From the NCBI GenBank assembly GCA_963969395.1, contig OZ017801.1:9491611-9555610 (forward strand): 64,000 bases of DNA, read 5' to 3'. The notes under the pieces were generated by a model. The model saw only the letters and a program-made list of their open reading frames with translations. It did no database searches and was not told the DNA's origin. This document shows positions 36,205 through 49,382 of this stretch, piece after piece (positions within the stretch are counted from its first letter, which is position 1; every line of letters begins with the position of its first letter). Source of the stretch: Pseudoscleropodium purum (lineage: Eukaryota; Streptophyta; Bryopsida; Hypnales; Brachytheciaceae). A program made the position numbers and the translations under genes.

Positions 36205-38029
36205 ATGAAGAACGAGGAGATGATTCAGGAATTCAATTACGAAGTTCTGAATTAGTATGAGTTGACAATGAGAGGTCAACCCGTAGCTTGGATGGAATAC
36301 ATCTAGGCGGATGTATGTTCGTTTAAAAAAAATAGGCTCGGACTAGCTAGAAGAGCAAACAAGTACGTAGCCGGAAAGTTCCAGAATCAAGCCCACTTAA
36401 AGGAGGGTCTTGCCATTAGTAACTATAAGAACGAGAGGCATAGACGAGTACCGAACTTCCTAATTCCAATCTTTTATCAAAAAAGCCAACCCGGGTTACG
36501 ATTACAGTCGCCAATACCATTTTCAAAGCTTTCGAGGACCGGATTGTCCATTGGAGAAGAGTGATTCAAGAAATAGTGGGCAAGCTGGTAGAGTATGTAG
36601 GCCGAGCAAAGCATAGCCCTATTATGCCATATTTGTTCTACCTCTATCACCACAAGGAGGTCTTGAGTGTCGAAGAGACGATTGAGTATAACACTAGAGT
36701 TGAGATCCTGAAGTACGGCCTTACGGAAGAGCTAGAGAAGGAGGAGAAGGAATCCGAAGAAGAAGAGCAACCAGAAGAAGAAGAAGAAGAAGTAGTGGAC
36801 CGGAAACGAAGGAAGTCAACAAATCCGGCCACATGGGGGAAGGCACCAACACCGAAACAAAAAGAACTGATACCAGATCTAGAACATCTCCAGGAGCTCG
36901 AGTTCTTCAAAGCCAAAATCCAATGGATGCAACAAGCCAAATAGATGTATGGCAACTTGGAGGATCATGTGCTTCTTATTATAAATGCACTCAAGGTAGA
37001 GTCGGACCAAATTTTGGAGGAGATCCGGAAACATCCAAGTTCGGAAGAGTTTTGACAAAAAGAGGAATAGATCTGGAAGTTGGAGGAGGAAATGGATAGC
37101 TTCAAGTCCCAACTCGAGTGGATGGAGGGGGAGTTGAACGCGACGAGACAGAAAGAGATAGAGGCTCTTCGACTCATCCACGACCTTAAGGAACTCATCA
37201 TGGTTGTAGAACATACGGTGATCCAAGTTGACTTCTATACCGCCTGGTTGGAGAAGGAAAGGCACATAACCGGATCTAGGATGGTAAAGATCTTGGTCGA
37301 CTTCAAAGCCCGAATGGAGATTGTTTTGAAGGATATGCGGAAGTTGTTGGGTTACTTAGATCCGAATAGGCCATCGACTTAGAGGGGTTTTCAGAAGTCC
37401 CTAGGAGCATATTTCAAGATACTTTGATTCAATAGACTCCAATCTAGCAAGCCTTGAGTAGCCCGATTCAACTCCAATCAAAGGGACTGAAGTTTATCCT
37501 TACTCTAGTTGCAAGACCTTTAGATAGCCAAGCAGGGACTCCATTAGGACTAGCAGTACCTGAGCCGGAGAAAGGGGCAAGTGAGAAGTCTGTTCTGGTA
37601 GAATAAAGGGTTTCCGTCCCAATTTTTCTACTACTTGGGAAAGTCACAGCCGAAAAGTTTATGGTACCTGGATTGTCAGTTCACGGCAACCTCGACACAT
37701 AGATTGGAGTAATGACAAATCCGGCTCGATCTCATCTACAAGATTTCTCTCATATGCAACAATCGACGCCAAAACAAGATCGTATTAAGATTGAATTGAG
37801 TGAATCGCCGCAAGCCAAGGATCCAGAGATTCAGAAGATTGAGGAGTCGGAGGAAAAAGTATTGAAGTCCAGATCCGAAGAAGAGACAAAATCGGAAGAC
37901 TTACCTCCCAAAGTTTCACGGAAGCTCCAAACTCAGTCATCAACAAATAGTACACTAGTGAAGGCTTCGATAAAGACTTCGGGCAATCAAAGCGGGAGTA
38001 GCTCCAAAAAGGCACGGTGGGATAGATAG
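36205..38029 (+). pseudogene. Inactivated gag-like acidic coiled-coil protein, family unknown
   Basis: A plus-strand coding relic runs in three frames: about 36205-36480, about 36490-37382 and about 37390-38029. Recognisable pieces are a helical basic region (GLARRANKYVAGKFQNQAH), then VANTIFKAFEDRIVHWRRV and SPIMPYLFYLYHHKEV, then an extreme Glu-rich run (about 36735-36800). A coiled-coil region follows (LEEEMDSFKSQLEWMEGEL, about 37080-37200). The C-terminus is polar and Lys/Ser-rich, ending SSSKKARWDR before TAG 38027. At least nine in-frame stops occur, nearly all in codons that one C-to-T change from CAG, CAA or CGA would explain. I cannot name the family; size and composition suggest a retroelement gag or a mobile-element accessory protein. 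Confidence 0.5.
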
Positions 38030-40130
38030 AACGCAAGTAGTTAGGTAGGATTTTTATCTGGAATGGAATTTCCAAGCGTGGATCTAGATTCCGGATCGTT
38101 TTAGAGGTTCCGGATTTGTCGGGGCAATTGGGCTGTGGATGTTTCAGATATTCCGGGGTTTTCATTAGTTGGTTGCCTTAATTTCCGAGATGCTTTTCTG
38201 ATTTTTTAGGCATTAACTTTGGTTTTGATTTTGGTTTTTAAGAGTGGGCAAGTTTGTTGCCTTCTCATTCCATCCTAGCAATTACTTTATTGTATTCCAT
38301 TCCCTTCTTTAATTTGAGTCACTTGGTGAACATTCTGGCTCTAACTGTGTATTTGGATTGTGCTGGTTTGTTGTTTGAGTGTTGAGATGTGAGAAGGACG
38401 GGTGAGGAGGAATCCGGATTTCGTATAACTGGATCAGATTGAAGGAGTACTATCGTAATGATGTTAGATACGAGACAGAGGAGTTGCATATGGTGCCTTT
38501 GAACTATTGGAACGGTAATCCGGTTTTTAGTGAAGAGTGGTGTGAGTGCAGATCCAGAATTGGAAACAATTATGTGCGAAGATAAGCAATTGTCAGAAAA
38601 AACTCCTACTCACTGAAAAGTTTGCCACCTTTGGGATTCGTCTTACACCTAAAGAGATTACCTTCTCATTAGTTCTGGGTGCCTAAAATCTGTCATTGTA
38701 ATAAGAAAGAGTGAACACAGTCTTGAGTGACTTGCATTTCGAATCGACCATCCAAGATGTTGTAAAGATCTAGATCTGCCCTGTACACTACAACATCTTG
38801 AGTACTTGAGTGTTTGTTATTTGTTTATTTTTGTTTGTATAGTGAATAGACTAAAGTAGTGAAGTCCCTATCTTTCAAAAGATCAATAGCGGACCCTCTG
38901 ATGGTAAAACAGAGGAATTAAAAACCAGTTTGTTAAAGGATGAAACTGAAAAAACCGGTGATACTAGATCTAGATTGGAATCCAGATAGTAGTGATTCTG
39001 AAAAAGAGAGTGAAAGAGAATAGTCAGAAAAGGAGAAAACAATCATCCAAACAGTGGAATTTGGAAAAGCATTTAGAATTCCTTAGGACAATAATTCGTG
39101 TCATCTTACCATGTTTTTATGTATAAAGATACTTACACCTAGACTGCGTGAGCGACACAACCTCCAAACAATCATTTAGAAGCCAATTAGGCTGAAATGG
39201 CACCAATTAGCCCTTTCAAAAACCTTCAAAGATCCTTCAAACCCTAAGAACAACCAAACACTCCTTACAAGTGCATCACTTCTTTTCAACACCAATTAGA
39301 GAGATTTTTGGTAAAAATTTACTAAAAATACATGTATTTTTAGTAAAATTTTGCTGAAAATCTCCTTAAAGATCATTACTTATCATTTTATGTCTTGGAC
39401 TATACTTATAAGCTCATTGAAAACATCCCTTTCTCTTGTAGTTTTCTAAAGTTCACCTTAATAGAGTACCAATAATTGACTAAAAAATACGTCAACTATG
39501 AATCATACACATCATGGTCTTCATTGTGGTTTTTTTTTGCTTTAACTTCTATATATTTAATAATTAGTGAAATGCATTTCATTCTTTGGGACTAATTGAA
39601 TCCCTAAGGATGCAATCATGTACTCAATTCAAAAATTTAAGGTACAAATGAAAGGATATAGAAGGCAAAAGTTAATCATGAGTTCATTCAACTTTGGTAA
39701 GTGTGTTAGAAATAAAGAAAAATATATTTCATTAAGGTTAGTGAAAACCTTGCGAACTCAATGTAATACACATTCCATTCTCAAATCCTCCTAATGTATT
39801 GGAGTCTTTCTTAAAACATTTTCTAACCAATTTTTGTAATAAATTTGGAATAATTCATTACATTTGATGAAATTTTACTCAAATCAGAGAGTTACATGCA
39901 AAAAGAAAATCTATTTTCATGGTGAAATTTGTAGCAGATTTATCATTTGGAAAGAATTTAAGCTTATCCAACAATGAACCTTCCACACACTTGTGGGGAG
40001 CTTGGCCCAAACTTGGATGTGTAGGGAATTTTTAAACTAAAATGAAAGAAAAAGAAAAGAATAAAGATTAAAGAAAAGAAAAAACGGGAAATCAACTCCG
40101 AAAGACAATTGCTTCCGTCTTCTTATCAGC
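38030..40130. other. Intergenic DNA between the pseudogene and the helicase gene
   Basis: No frame with protein character. 38.03-39.1 kb keeps the CCGGAT-rich composition of the preceding pseudogene and may be its untranslated or terminal region. 39.1-40.0 kb is plain AT-rich DNA. The helicase promoter should lie in the last few hundred bases. Confidence 0.4.
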
Positions 40131-40567
40131 ATGCCTCTTGATCGATTTGCCGGCTTCGCGTCAAATTTTCTCGCGAATTTCGAAGGAAGAGGACTGGATT
40201 ATCAAGGTATGTTGCTGTTGATGATCATTCAATTTGCGTTTCAAAGAATCCAGAAATTTTTGCTAATCGTATCCGCCTGCGTGCAATTTCAGCAATTTCC
40301 GCAATTATCCCGTCCCGCCTTGATTTCTAATCGTTTCGATTAAAATGCGTGGAGTTCTCAATCCCTAATGAGAAAATTCTGTAGCGAGGTTTTCTTCCAC
40401 CAGTTTATGACGAAATGAATTGGTCGCATTGTTGAAAAAGTGAATTGAGTGATGGCCTGCAATTTTGTCCTGGACATGTGCAGGAGGTGGTGACCTAAGA
40501 ATGATTTAGGTACCTGGAATGCAGCTCTTATAATTAGTCATGAGAACTTGAAGAGCAGTGGAAATTT
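40131..40567 (+). promoter_or_regulatory. 5' leader of the helicase gene with a likely UTR intron and upstream ORF
   Basis: An ATG at 40131 opens a short frame (MPLDRFAGFASNFLAN) that runs into a good donor at 40207 (AAG|GTATGT). An acceptor-like 'catgtgcag' precedes 40485. If that intron is removed, the frame ends after a few more codons, about 75 bases before the helicase ATG at 40568, so it would be an upstream ORF of about 33 codons. This is an inference from splice signals only. Confidence 0.4.
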
Positions 40568-43500
40568 ATGCTCATGGCGCTCTTCTTGTCGAGGAGTTTG
40601 GTAGGAGGATCGTCAGTTCTCGACAGCGGAATAGGTCACAGTCCCTTTCTGCTTGGGCCTGCGGTTCTTACGAGGAAATTACGAAACGATGAAAACTATC
40701 ATCGACAATCTCTGTCCGTGCAATGTCGTAGCAGGGAGAGGCCGGAGGGCGCTACAAGGCAACGCGGCCAAAAGCAAGAGCTGCGTCGAAACGCTCTTCA
40801 GCTCTACCGCAGCCGATTTGCGACGGCTCTCACAGCAGAACTGGTATGTGCTCACCTCAGCACTTACTGTTATTTTGAATCCTTGCGAAGACAACTAGCT
40901 CAAACTGTATACCGGAAGTTTAGAGCTGGCTCCGGAGGTTTATCGTATAGCAAGCCATCGAGGCAGGGTCACTGGAAAACAGAATCTTCCCTTTTAATTC
41001 ATTTTTTAATTGCGACGCTTTTTAGTTGCCTTAGGCTGCAATTTTTCGATTCTGCTATTTAAGACTTTTTTTTATAGCTGTACCTACACATACGAAGATT
41101 GAAAGACGTTCAAAAAAGATCAAAAGTTCAAATTATCACGAAACGAGAAATCGAAGGACAGAATTAAACGGTTTTATTCCATATTCCGGCAACCTTGAAT
41201 CGAGTAAATGCATCGGCGCACGGACGCATACGATACATTAATCCATTATTCCTGAAGCTTAATGCAAGCGTGAACTTGGGTTATATAGTGAAGATAAGTT
41301 CGTGAGCTCAAATTTTGTGAACGGATGTTCTGGATTGTGCAGGAATTGATGATATTTTGAGTTACATCAAGGGAGTATACTTTATTTTGGAGACAGATAT
41401 GTGATTGAAATTTTTTTTGAATGAATTTGCGACCAACTGATCATTTATACATCAAGAGAGTAAGTACTGCGTCTTAACATGAACACTGCCGATTTCTGAT
41501 TCATACAGTCGCCTATTACACTATCCTTCTCACCAACCATTTGGTTTCTTTTTGTATGTTAGGATGAGGAACTGGAGGCGATGAAGAAAAGATTGAGACA
41601 ATGGTCAAAACAGCGGTTGCAGAACGAAGGTTTTGCATTGTTTGACCTTTCCGTGCGTCCAGAGGGCCGTCTGTATAGGTATTTGTCACAACAGAATGGA
41701 CGAGTTACTGATGACGACTTTTTGCTTGTCAAAGTAGAAATTCAGACACCTAGAGTTTCAGAGCAATTCAACGTTTCTAGAGCACGGAAGGATATGTTTC
41801 CTTTCTTAAGCTCAAAACCAGTTCCCAAGCACTGAAAAACGCTCTCCCTCCTGAATTATACAGGGACCTGATATTTCGCTTTTCTAGCTCTCAAGAGAGA
41901 GGCGGTGTTTTACCTTCTCACCATCAGTTTAGTCAGGTAAGTCATTGGCTCTCTGCAGATTCATATTCGCATGCTTTTGGGAATATGAAGTCATTTCTCT
42001 TTCTGTAATTCGGAATACCATAATTGTGGTTCTTGGTGTCTCTGATGCAGGGGGACATGGTTGTTATCAGTAGAAAGAATCCGCTTGATGATGAGGATGA
42101 CGTTATAGAGGGAGTTGTGATGGAGCGAGCTCGCAGGTAACGAACGCCTCCTTATTTCTTGCACCTTTCAAGAATCATTTGCCTTCTTTCATTTAAAAAC
42201 CTAGTAAACCTGATGGATTAATCAGGTATACAAAGTCACAAAGATTACCTGTTTGTTACGTCGTGTGGAGACCAAATGAACTCATGTTGATTCGCAATTA
42301 TCTATTGGAGTGGGAGCGTTTCGGTTTTCATGAACATCCTTTAATTTTACCGTTGCTGTGCGGGCAGATTTTTAAAGATAGCAGTACCATCATACCATTC
42401 GAAAGGTCTGAATGTGTCGTTGAAGTGGCGCTTGGATCTCTCGGCCAATCGAGTTTCTTATGAACGGTGCATGCTAGCAATCGATTGCTTTGCCTCTCCT
42501 GAGCTCCGGCAGGGTCTTAAAGGGTCTCTCGTCCTGCCCACACCGCCTGTGGTTTCCTCAAAAGCCTCAAAGAAGTCCCCCGAGTCGGAAAAATCAATCA
42601 TGATTGGAGAAGGGACTATGGCTGTGCGAGGCTTGATTATGGGAGTCGAGGAAACAAAATCGAGATTGGGTGAAGACTCTACATTCAAGACTTTACCTCC
42701 TGATACCTACATCAATCAGGAGAGTTTGAGCGTGGCAAAGAGCCCTCCTTCTCGAATAAGTGGAAAGATGTTTGGTGCACATAAGGGCACTGTGAGGGCC
42801 TTATTGCAAGCGATGGGGAATGAAATAAACACCAGTCAGAAATCTGCCATTGAAGCAGCTTTCAATCAACGGACCACGCTTTGGCAAGGGCCACCAGGCA
42901 CAGGAAAAACTCGAACTCTAGTAAGACTCATTACCGCGTTCTGTCGTAGCAAGCAAGGTCAAGTTCTCGCTTGTGCTGATAGGTATGCACGGTCGACTTG
43001 GTTACATTGGATTTAAACTTATGTTTTTCCTCATGAAAGAGTTATAATATATTCCTATTCAAGTAATTAGTTCTGTTTAACCGGAAACTACGTTTCTTGC
43101 TATGTTTTTTGTATAAAGACCAAGGCCTTTGAGGAACATAAGCACTTTGGGTCTCTTGCTGAAACCTGTTTCTGTAGTTCACTATTCAGACAAAACAGAG
43201 AATTTGCTGCATCCTCTGCTGTATTTTCATGTCATTATGGATATGCTTCCTTACTGTTAAAATCTCAACTTTGTGAACCTACTTTGCAGCAATGTGGCAG
43301 TGGATAATCTCCTGGAAGGCTTGCTGGATCAAGGTTTACGTGTTGTTCGCCTGGGTCAGCCTGTTAAGGTTTTTGTTTCTTCCACTCTCTTCCTTAGCTC
43401 CTATCGTTCACCTAGCTGCCTCACAAACTTGGGCTCACAAATAGTCCTTGATTGGAAGGATCGTACAATTTGACAGCCCTTTAACAGGTTTTGATCTATG

Positions 43501-46181
43501 AACGCATGTATATATTTCCTATTTGGCAGGTGAAGGGAATGCTACGAGATGCCACACTTGATGCACTGCTTTTGAAGCACCCTCTCATGCTCAGAGCTGC
43601 CGAATCTAGACAAGCTGCCATTCTTCAGAGGCAGGAGACAAGGCAGATTAATAATAGTAAGAAACGTGTAACGAGTGCCAAACAAGCGACATCTATGTGG
43701 CAGGATGCTATGGATTTGGAATCCCAGGCTATAAAAGACATATTGGATAAGTAATCCTTCTTTCCATTGGAAATGATCATGAACCTGGTTTGGACTCTTT
43801 CAATATGGCCTATTCTGGTTTCCTTTTTTAAGTCCTACTAGGTTATTCAATAAATAAATACCTGCTATTGGTTGGTTTATTATGACGTGAAATTTCTTTT
43901 TGCTTTGCAGGGCTGATGTGATTACCGCTACATGCGTGGGATCTGGGGACGATGTTTTGGAGGATAGACGGTTTCGACTGTGTGTCATTGATGAAGCTAC
44001 CCAAGTACGTTGTAACGACGTAATTGTGCATAATTGCGCTACATTCGTGATTGACTTTTGTTGATATATTTTCTTTGAATGTCTGTTACCCTTTTTTAGA
44101 TATATCTCGTCTCAGACTTACAGTGAGTGAAGAGTTTGAAGATTACTTTAGGCCCATGAGCGTTTCGGCAGCAAGTTCTCTTCTGTGCTCTTACAGTTCG
44201 AGATTCTTTTTGGTTGGTTTTATTTCATTTGAATGGGATGGAAATAATGTATTGCATTCGTGGTGATCAATTTTATACGCAACAGGCTACAGAGCCATCC
44301 TGTTTGATTCCATTGATAAGGAGTGGAGCTGACAGCGTGGTGTTGGTTGGAGATCCCGCTCAACTTCCTCCTACTGTTATCTCACGACAGGCTGTTGAGG
44401 TTTTTGTCGATTTAACCATTTCTATGAAGTAGCAGCCAAGAAAAATTGTTGCAATTTGTTTTCCTTATTCAGCGTCGAAAACTCTGGCCTGGCTTCGACA
44501 AGGCGAATGGTTGAACCTTTTCTCCACAATGTTTGAGTTTAAATACTAGCTTGTACTTGCTTACGCATTAGTCGCTCTGAACTTTAGTTTCGTCGGGTGC
44601 GTATTGGGGAGGTCAGGCTGGCTTGGCTGTGAGCTTATTTGAGCATATTCAGCAGTGCGGTGTTACTCCTTACTTGCTGGATACGCAATACAGGTGCGTC
44701 CCTGACCATGAGAAATCCTCAGACTTCGTGTCCATATTTACAAATGCAAATAATTTTGCAAGGTTCGAAAGTTGGTGGATGGAGAATATAATAGCATGTG
44801 ATTTTTCTGAGCGTCCTACACCATGTGTTCTTAAGCACCTATGACTATTGATGGGCTGGACAAAATGCAAGGCATCTAACCTCTGTAACATTTTAGAAAG
44901 TTTTAGGGTAATCTAGGTTCCAGATTTTACTTGCGCGGAGTTTGTTATCTGATTTTCTCAAAGTTGAACCCATCAGAAATGTATTAGGATGCGCTAACGT
45001 AACGTTATTAATTGTATTGTAGGATGCATCCTGCAGTGGCAGCTTGGCCATCTCACACCTTTTACGAAGATCGGCTTGTTTCTCAGCCTTCACCTTCTGA
45101 TAGACCTGCACCAAAAGGGTGAGATTCGCGACATTCGGGATAGAATAATCCAAGTATATATCGACGTCTTTGGAGGTGTTATTTTGTTGTGAATCATGAA
45201 TAATCATTAATTTTTATATTAATCATCTGTCGATGATATGGTGTGGTCTATCAGGCTGCTTTGGCCCAATCCTTTGAAACCCCTCCTCTTCGTAGACTCT
45301 GTCGATGGCGAGGAGGAAACAACTGTAGAAGGCTACTCTTGGCGAAACCGTCAAGAAGCAAATGTAGTCATGGACATCGTGAAACGGCTGATCAGTGAGT
45401 CCGACATCTCAGGGGACATTGGTGTTATTTCTCCATATGCTGCTCAGGTATATTCTACTCAATATACTGATGGACGTCAATCTTTCGTAAGTCTATGTAA
45501 TCTTATAACATTAAGGTCAAGCCCAAGGCCTTGAGTTAGTTAAGAATTTACATTGTACTATTTTACTTCGAAGCGGCGTATGATCTTGTGTTATTAGAGT
45601 TTACCTGCGGATAGACTCGAATCCCATCATGTCGTAGACTAAATTTGTTGACACTCCACAGGTTCGATTGCTGCGAGACCTTCTACTTATCATGGAAAAG
45701 CAAGACCCTGCTAAATTTATAAATGTAGAAGTTGCGACTGTGGATGGCTTTCAAGGTCGAGAAAAGGAGGTATGAATTAAACGTACATGTGGCCATTTAT
45801 GCTTGCTTTCGCTTCCTTCTTTCCTCCACTGCTTCTAATTTCTTTAGTGCAGGAAAATAAGTAGCGTTGAATTTTCTTGGTGAGAACGCATTGTATGATT
45901 ATCTGCTTGCGTTTTTTCTTACATATCAATTATTTGCGTTGCAACTGTGAATATGGCAGGTGATTGTGTTCAGCACAGTCCGTAGCAATGAGGAAAGACG
46001 CCTTGGTTTCGTGACTGACCCAAGGCGTATGAATGTAGCATTTACTCGTGCAAGACGTGGTTTGGTGGTGGTTGGTAGTAGCGCTACATTATCGTCAAAT
46101 AAATATTGGGCTTCTTGGTTAAATTACATGAGAGACCAGCGTTTAGTAGTCGATAGTGGTGCATCCTTCGCAACCAAATAA
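40568..46181 (+). CDS. SF1B (UPF1-like) helicase, IGHMBP2/SMUBP2 type, possibly organelle-targeted
   Basis: An ATP-dependent DNA/RNA helicase of 789 residues from 14 coding exons: 40568-40843, 41563-41678, 41864-41936, 42051-42136, 42368-42982, 43290-43368, 43530-43750, 43911-44004, 44286-44399, 44617-44693, 45023-45118, 45255-45447, 45662-45769, 45960-46181. All phases agree. Motifs: INTSQKSAIEAA (Q motif, about 337-348), GPPGTGKT (Walker A, 358-365), CADSNVAVDNLL (Ia), CVIDEATQ (Walker B, 513-520), VGDPAQLPP (III), LLDTQYRMHPAV (IV region), TVDGFQGREKE (V) and MNVAFTRARRGLVVVG (VI). An OB-like region precedes the motor (VLPSHHQFSQGDMVVISRK, about residues 142-160). The first 92 residues are Arg/Ser-rich with few acids, which suits a plastid or mitochondrial transit peptide; the targeting is inferred. 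The R3H and zinc-finger tails of animal IGHMBP2 are absent, as in plant homologues. Genomic exon 1 carries ATGs at 40568 and 40574. Confidence 0.93.
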
Positions 46182-47635
46182 CAATCACAGTAAACACCTG
46201 ATTCAACCGCCAGGGTATCAGCTGTCTCAAGGTGTTTCCTGTATCTATTAGTAGATTAATGAACGTACCAAGAGATTCCAATTAAATTATTTCTTCGTAT
46301 GGCCCACCAAGGGCGGGGTTTGTAACAAAGAAGCTCCAGCCCTTGATGAAAGTTTGTGCACGCTGCCAAGTAAGTGACTTGTAACCCCTCTTTTTTCCCA
46401 TCATTAAGTAATATTGAAACTGATTGAGTACGCTTGAAAGCAACGAAGTTAGTTTTCGAGCATGGATTATGTGCTGAACTAATTTCAGAATTCAGATAGT
46501 GCATAATTATGTGGAATCATTCCAACGTGGGAAAACGGTCAGGGACTTTGAACTCCCTGATGGACACCCCCTGAGGAGTTGACAATACTGGGGAGGTACT
46601 GATACGTCTTTTCTTGAGTCGAGTGTATTTCAATTTCTACGTTTTCTCTGCATTGTGTGCTACAGGATGCTTGTGGAGGTCATTGCATGTCTCTGTTAGC
46701 AGAAGGGTCAAATCATAAGATACTCCTTAGTAATTTGTCTGCAATACTGTGTACTCCGTGCCTGTGTCTGTTCCTTCCATCTGTCTTTTCCTCTGCCTTA
46801 CTATGTTGGACAGAGTCTTCTTGTTTGACACTGTACTTAACATAAGCTAATGGTTGTCTGAAGGTAGGGCAGCACAAAGGCTGGAGAACTGACGGGCAGA
46901 GCAATTCTATAAAAGTTGGTAAACGTTAAAAGTCTAGATCTGGTCGTAAGGTAGAAACACCCAAAACCGGCCCTTTAAAGAATTCAGCATATTGGGAGGC
47001 ATTTTTTCTTTAAAATAATATTTTTGCAATGTTAGTGAGTGAAAATCATGAATATTAAAAAAAAATAGATTTTTCAGATGTGATATGTATTCTCTAGAGT
47101 AATGGATCTGTTCAGTAGGTGCACCCAAATCTAAACCCTGCAAAAATCAGCTCTTAACAAATCAGAGTTCATAATGTGTCTTTCAAATGTGTCAGCCAAT
47201 AAGAATCAAACATTTAGAAGACACATTCATGTAAATGGAGGGATGCTTTCATGGCACTCTATTGGACAAGGGCAAGGGATAGGGACTGTTTTGGGTGTTT
47301 CTACCTTATGTGCAATGAGAATAACTTTAATTATTTCTGAAACTTATATTGAAAGAACAGGCACATGCACAAGCTCAAGCACTAGTTATGTCAATCCAAA
47401 ATAACTAAAATCTGTTGCCTTAAATACCTTTGAAAAAAATCAGAGTAGTCCTTGTAATCCCTTCCATTAAGTTAGAGTTAATCATAAAGTTACCTAAAAA
47501 TCTATTTTATTCTAGAAAGCATTTGAATGCTAATTCAATTTGAACTTTTTCAAAATGACAACAAAGTATGACTTACTTTACTTGATGTTTTTGAATGTTG
47601 GCAAGGCATGGTTGCATGCAATCTAATCACATTAA
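46182..47635. other. Helicase 3' flank and intergenic DNA
   Basis: The first 700 bases or so keep gene-like composition and probably include the 3' UTR. The rest grades into AT-rich DNA. No further gene or RNA is recognised. Confidence 0.45.
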
Positions 47636-48527
47636 TTAACCCCTCAAGAATCATTGTCCCTTTAGGGGACAAATGGGATTTTGGGCAGGTACCTGTGGGC
47701 TGAATTTTTGTCATGATTTTCTGATACTTTTTTTGAAGATAGAAAAACTGATAAGCTTGATGAGAGTAATATTTTTTTCACAATTAGTGCTTGGGAACAA
47801 TAGTTATGACCAAATAAGCTAAAACGAGGGGATGGGGGGCAATCCGGGCAGCAAAAAAAAATTGCAATAATTTGATTTTTTTATTTTTATTATTCTTTTC
47901 TCATATATTATATTTTTTTTCTATCCGAAAATCTTTGATTCATTTCATTTGGATTTGTTATGAGAAAGTTATGGACATTCTTGTTTTTTGGGTAGTTAGA
48001 GTATCTTCTTGAAAAAAATAACTCGTAGGATTCATTTATAAATGCAAATTTTCAAATTTTTCATGGTTTAATTTACGTGCTAGAACAATCTCACCATTGG
48101 AATTAGTGCATTTTAATTCCATCTAAAATATATGAATATTTTAAATTTTCCTTCTATCTCATATGTACTTCTACTTAACAATTCTTTTCAGAAAGAAATT
48201 TTTTTTTCTCCAGATTTTCAACTCAATTCTCCACTATAAGGATTTAAAGTTCAAAACTCTCTAGTGCAAAAAATTTCAGTTAAAAATGTTCAAAGTCAAA
48301 AAATCCAGTCCTGCAATGTAGTGAAAAACTTGTTTTTTCCACTTTTAACGCAAATATCTTGCAATTTGTGCTGTGAAAAATTCTGAAATTTTCTCTACAC
48401 TTTTTTATACTATTGAGGTGTAAGATCCTACAATTAAATGTGGAAACTTCTTTTTTATTCTTTGCTATAGGAATGGCAATTTTTAGTGTTTTCGGTAGAA
48501 AAAAGGCCTTAGTCCTTTAGGGGTTAA
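47636..48527. mobile_element. TTAA-bordered non-autonomous element, copy 1 (piggyBac-like)
   Basis: The left end is TTAACCCCTCAAG (47636-47648) and the right end CTTTAGGGGTTAA (48515-48527), inverted repeats with one mismatch. The length is 892 bp and there is no coding capacity. The interior holds 'aaatatcttgcaattt', which is found in reverse orientation in the 58.04-58.92 kb copy. TTAA flanking CCCCT ends fits the piggyBac rule (TTAA target duplication, CC-starting termini), but no transposase is present, so the superfamily is inferred. Confidence 0.6.
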
Positions 48528-49382
48528 GTTGTCTTCTCTCTAAAGGATTAAGTTGTGTTTAATGTTTTTTAAACTATGTGAAATTCATATTGGGCCTAAA
48601 ACCATGTCCCTTCGGGAAGGTTTATCCTTTAAGGGTTAATGTTTGGTTGTATAATCATTAATTTTGTTTTTAGAGCTTCTTCAATTGACTTGACACTGTA
48701 ACCCTAGAAATCATTGTTAACTTTTAATTGGTATGGAATAAGTAAATAAAAAATATTTTCAAGTGCTAATTTTGTAATTATATACCTAAAAATTAGTAAT
48801 TATTTTTTGTGAAGCCAAAACGCAAGGTGAATTGAAGATGCTCTTAGGACATCTTCAATAAGACTAGAATGATTGCCCCACCAAATATAATTTTAACTTT
48901 TTTATTACTTTATAATTAGAACTTGAAATTCCTATCATTGGAAGCCAACATACTTAGAAGTGAAATGTTTATTGGCAATATTGTTTTATAAAAGATCATT
49001 CAATCATTTTGGCCAAATTTAGCAAGCTTTTGGAATAATTTCTTTTCATTGCTCAATGTCCAAATTCAAGTTTTCTTATACCCATTCAAAGTTCTTTGGG
49101 ATGTGCTCCCAATGATACATATTTCAAGTTCAAATTTAAAATCATTCAGTGAAAAGTTAGAATTTTATTTGATTAAAGGGACAAACCCCAAAGTGCATTC
49201 AAGATATACTTATTTACACAATGAACTCTAGAAGGGAATGTTGAGTTAGTCACTATAAAAAACATCCATATATCCTTTTGAGTACCAAGGGAATCATTTA
49301 TTGCTTAAAAAAATAACCCAAGAGCACTCATTAGAGGTCAAACTATCGTGCAAAACCTCCCCATCCCACACCCAATTCCAAA
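48528..49382. other. AT-rich intergenic DNA, no gene seen
   Basis: It contains one more isolated end-like motif ('cctttaagggttaa', about 48632-48646), possibly from a nested or broken member of the TTAA-bordered family. Otherwise it is featureless. Confidence 0.45.

Noticed and set aside
36647..36955. Ser-rich minus-strand frame
   Set aside because: It is the antisense shadow of the Glu-rich run in the plus-strand pseudogene.
41679..41863. Continuation of the helicase exon past 41678
   Set aside because: It runs into a stop at 41833-41835. Splicing 41678 to 41864 restores LYRDLIFRF in the correct phase.
42263..42463. Frame in phase with exon 4 of the helicase reading YTKSQRLPVCYVVWRPNE onward
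   Set aside because: Using the acceptor at 42367 gives RFLKIAVPSYHSKGLN directly before WRLDLSANRV, which fits the helicase family; the earlier frame ends in a stop and does not.
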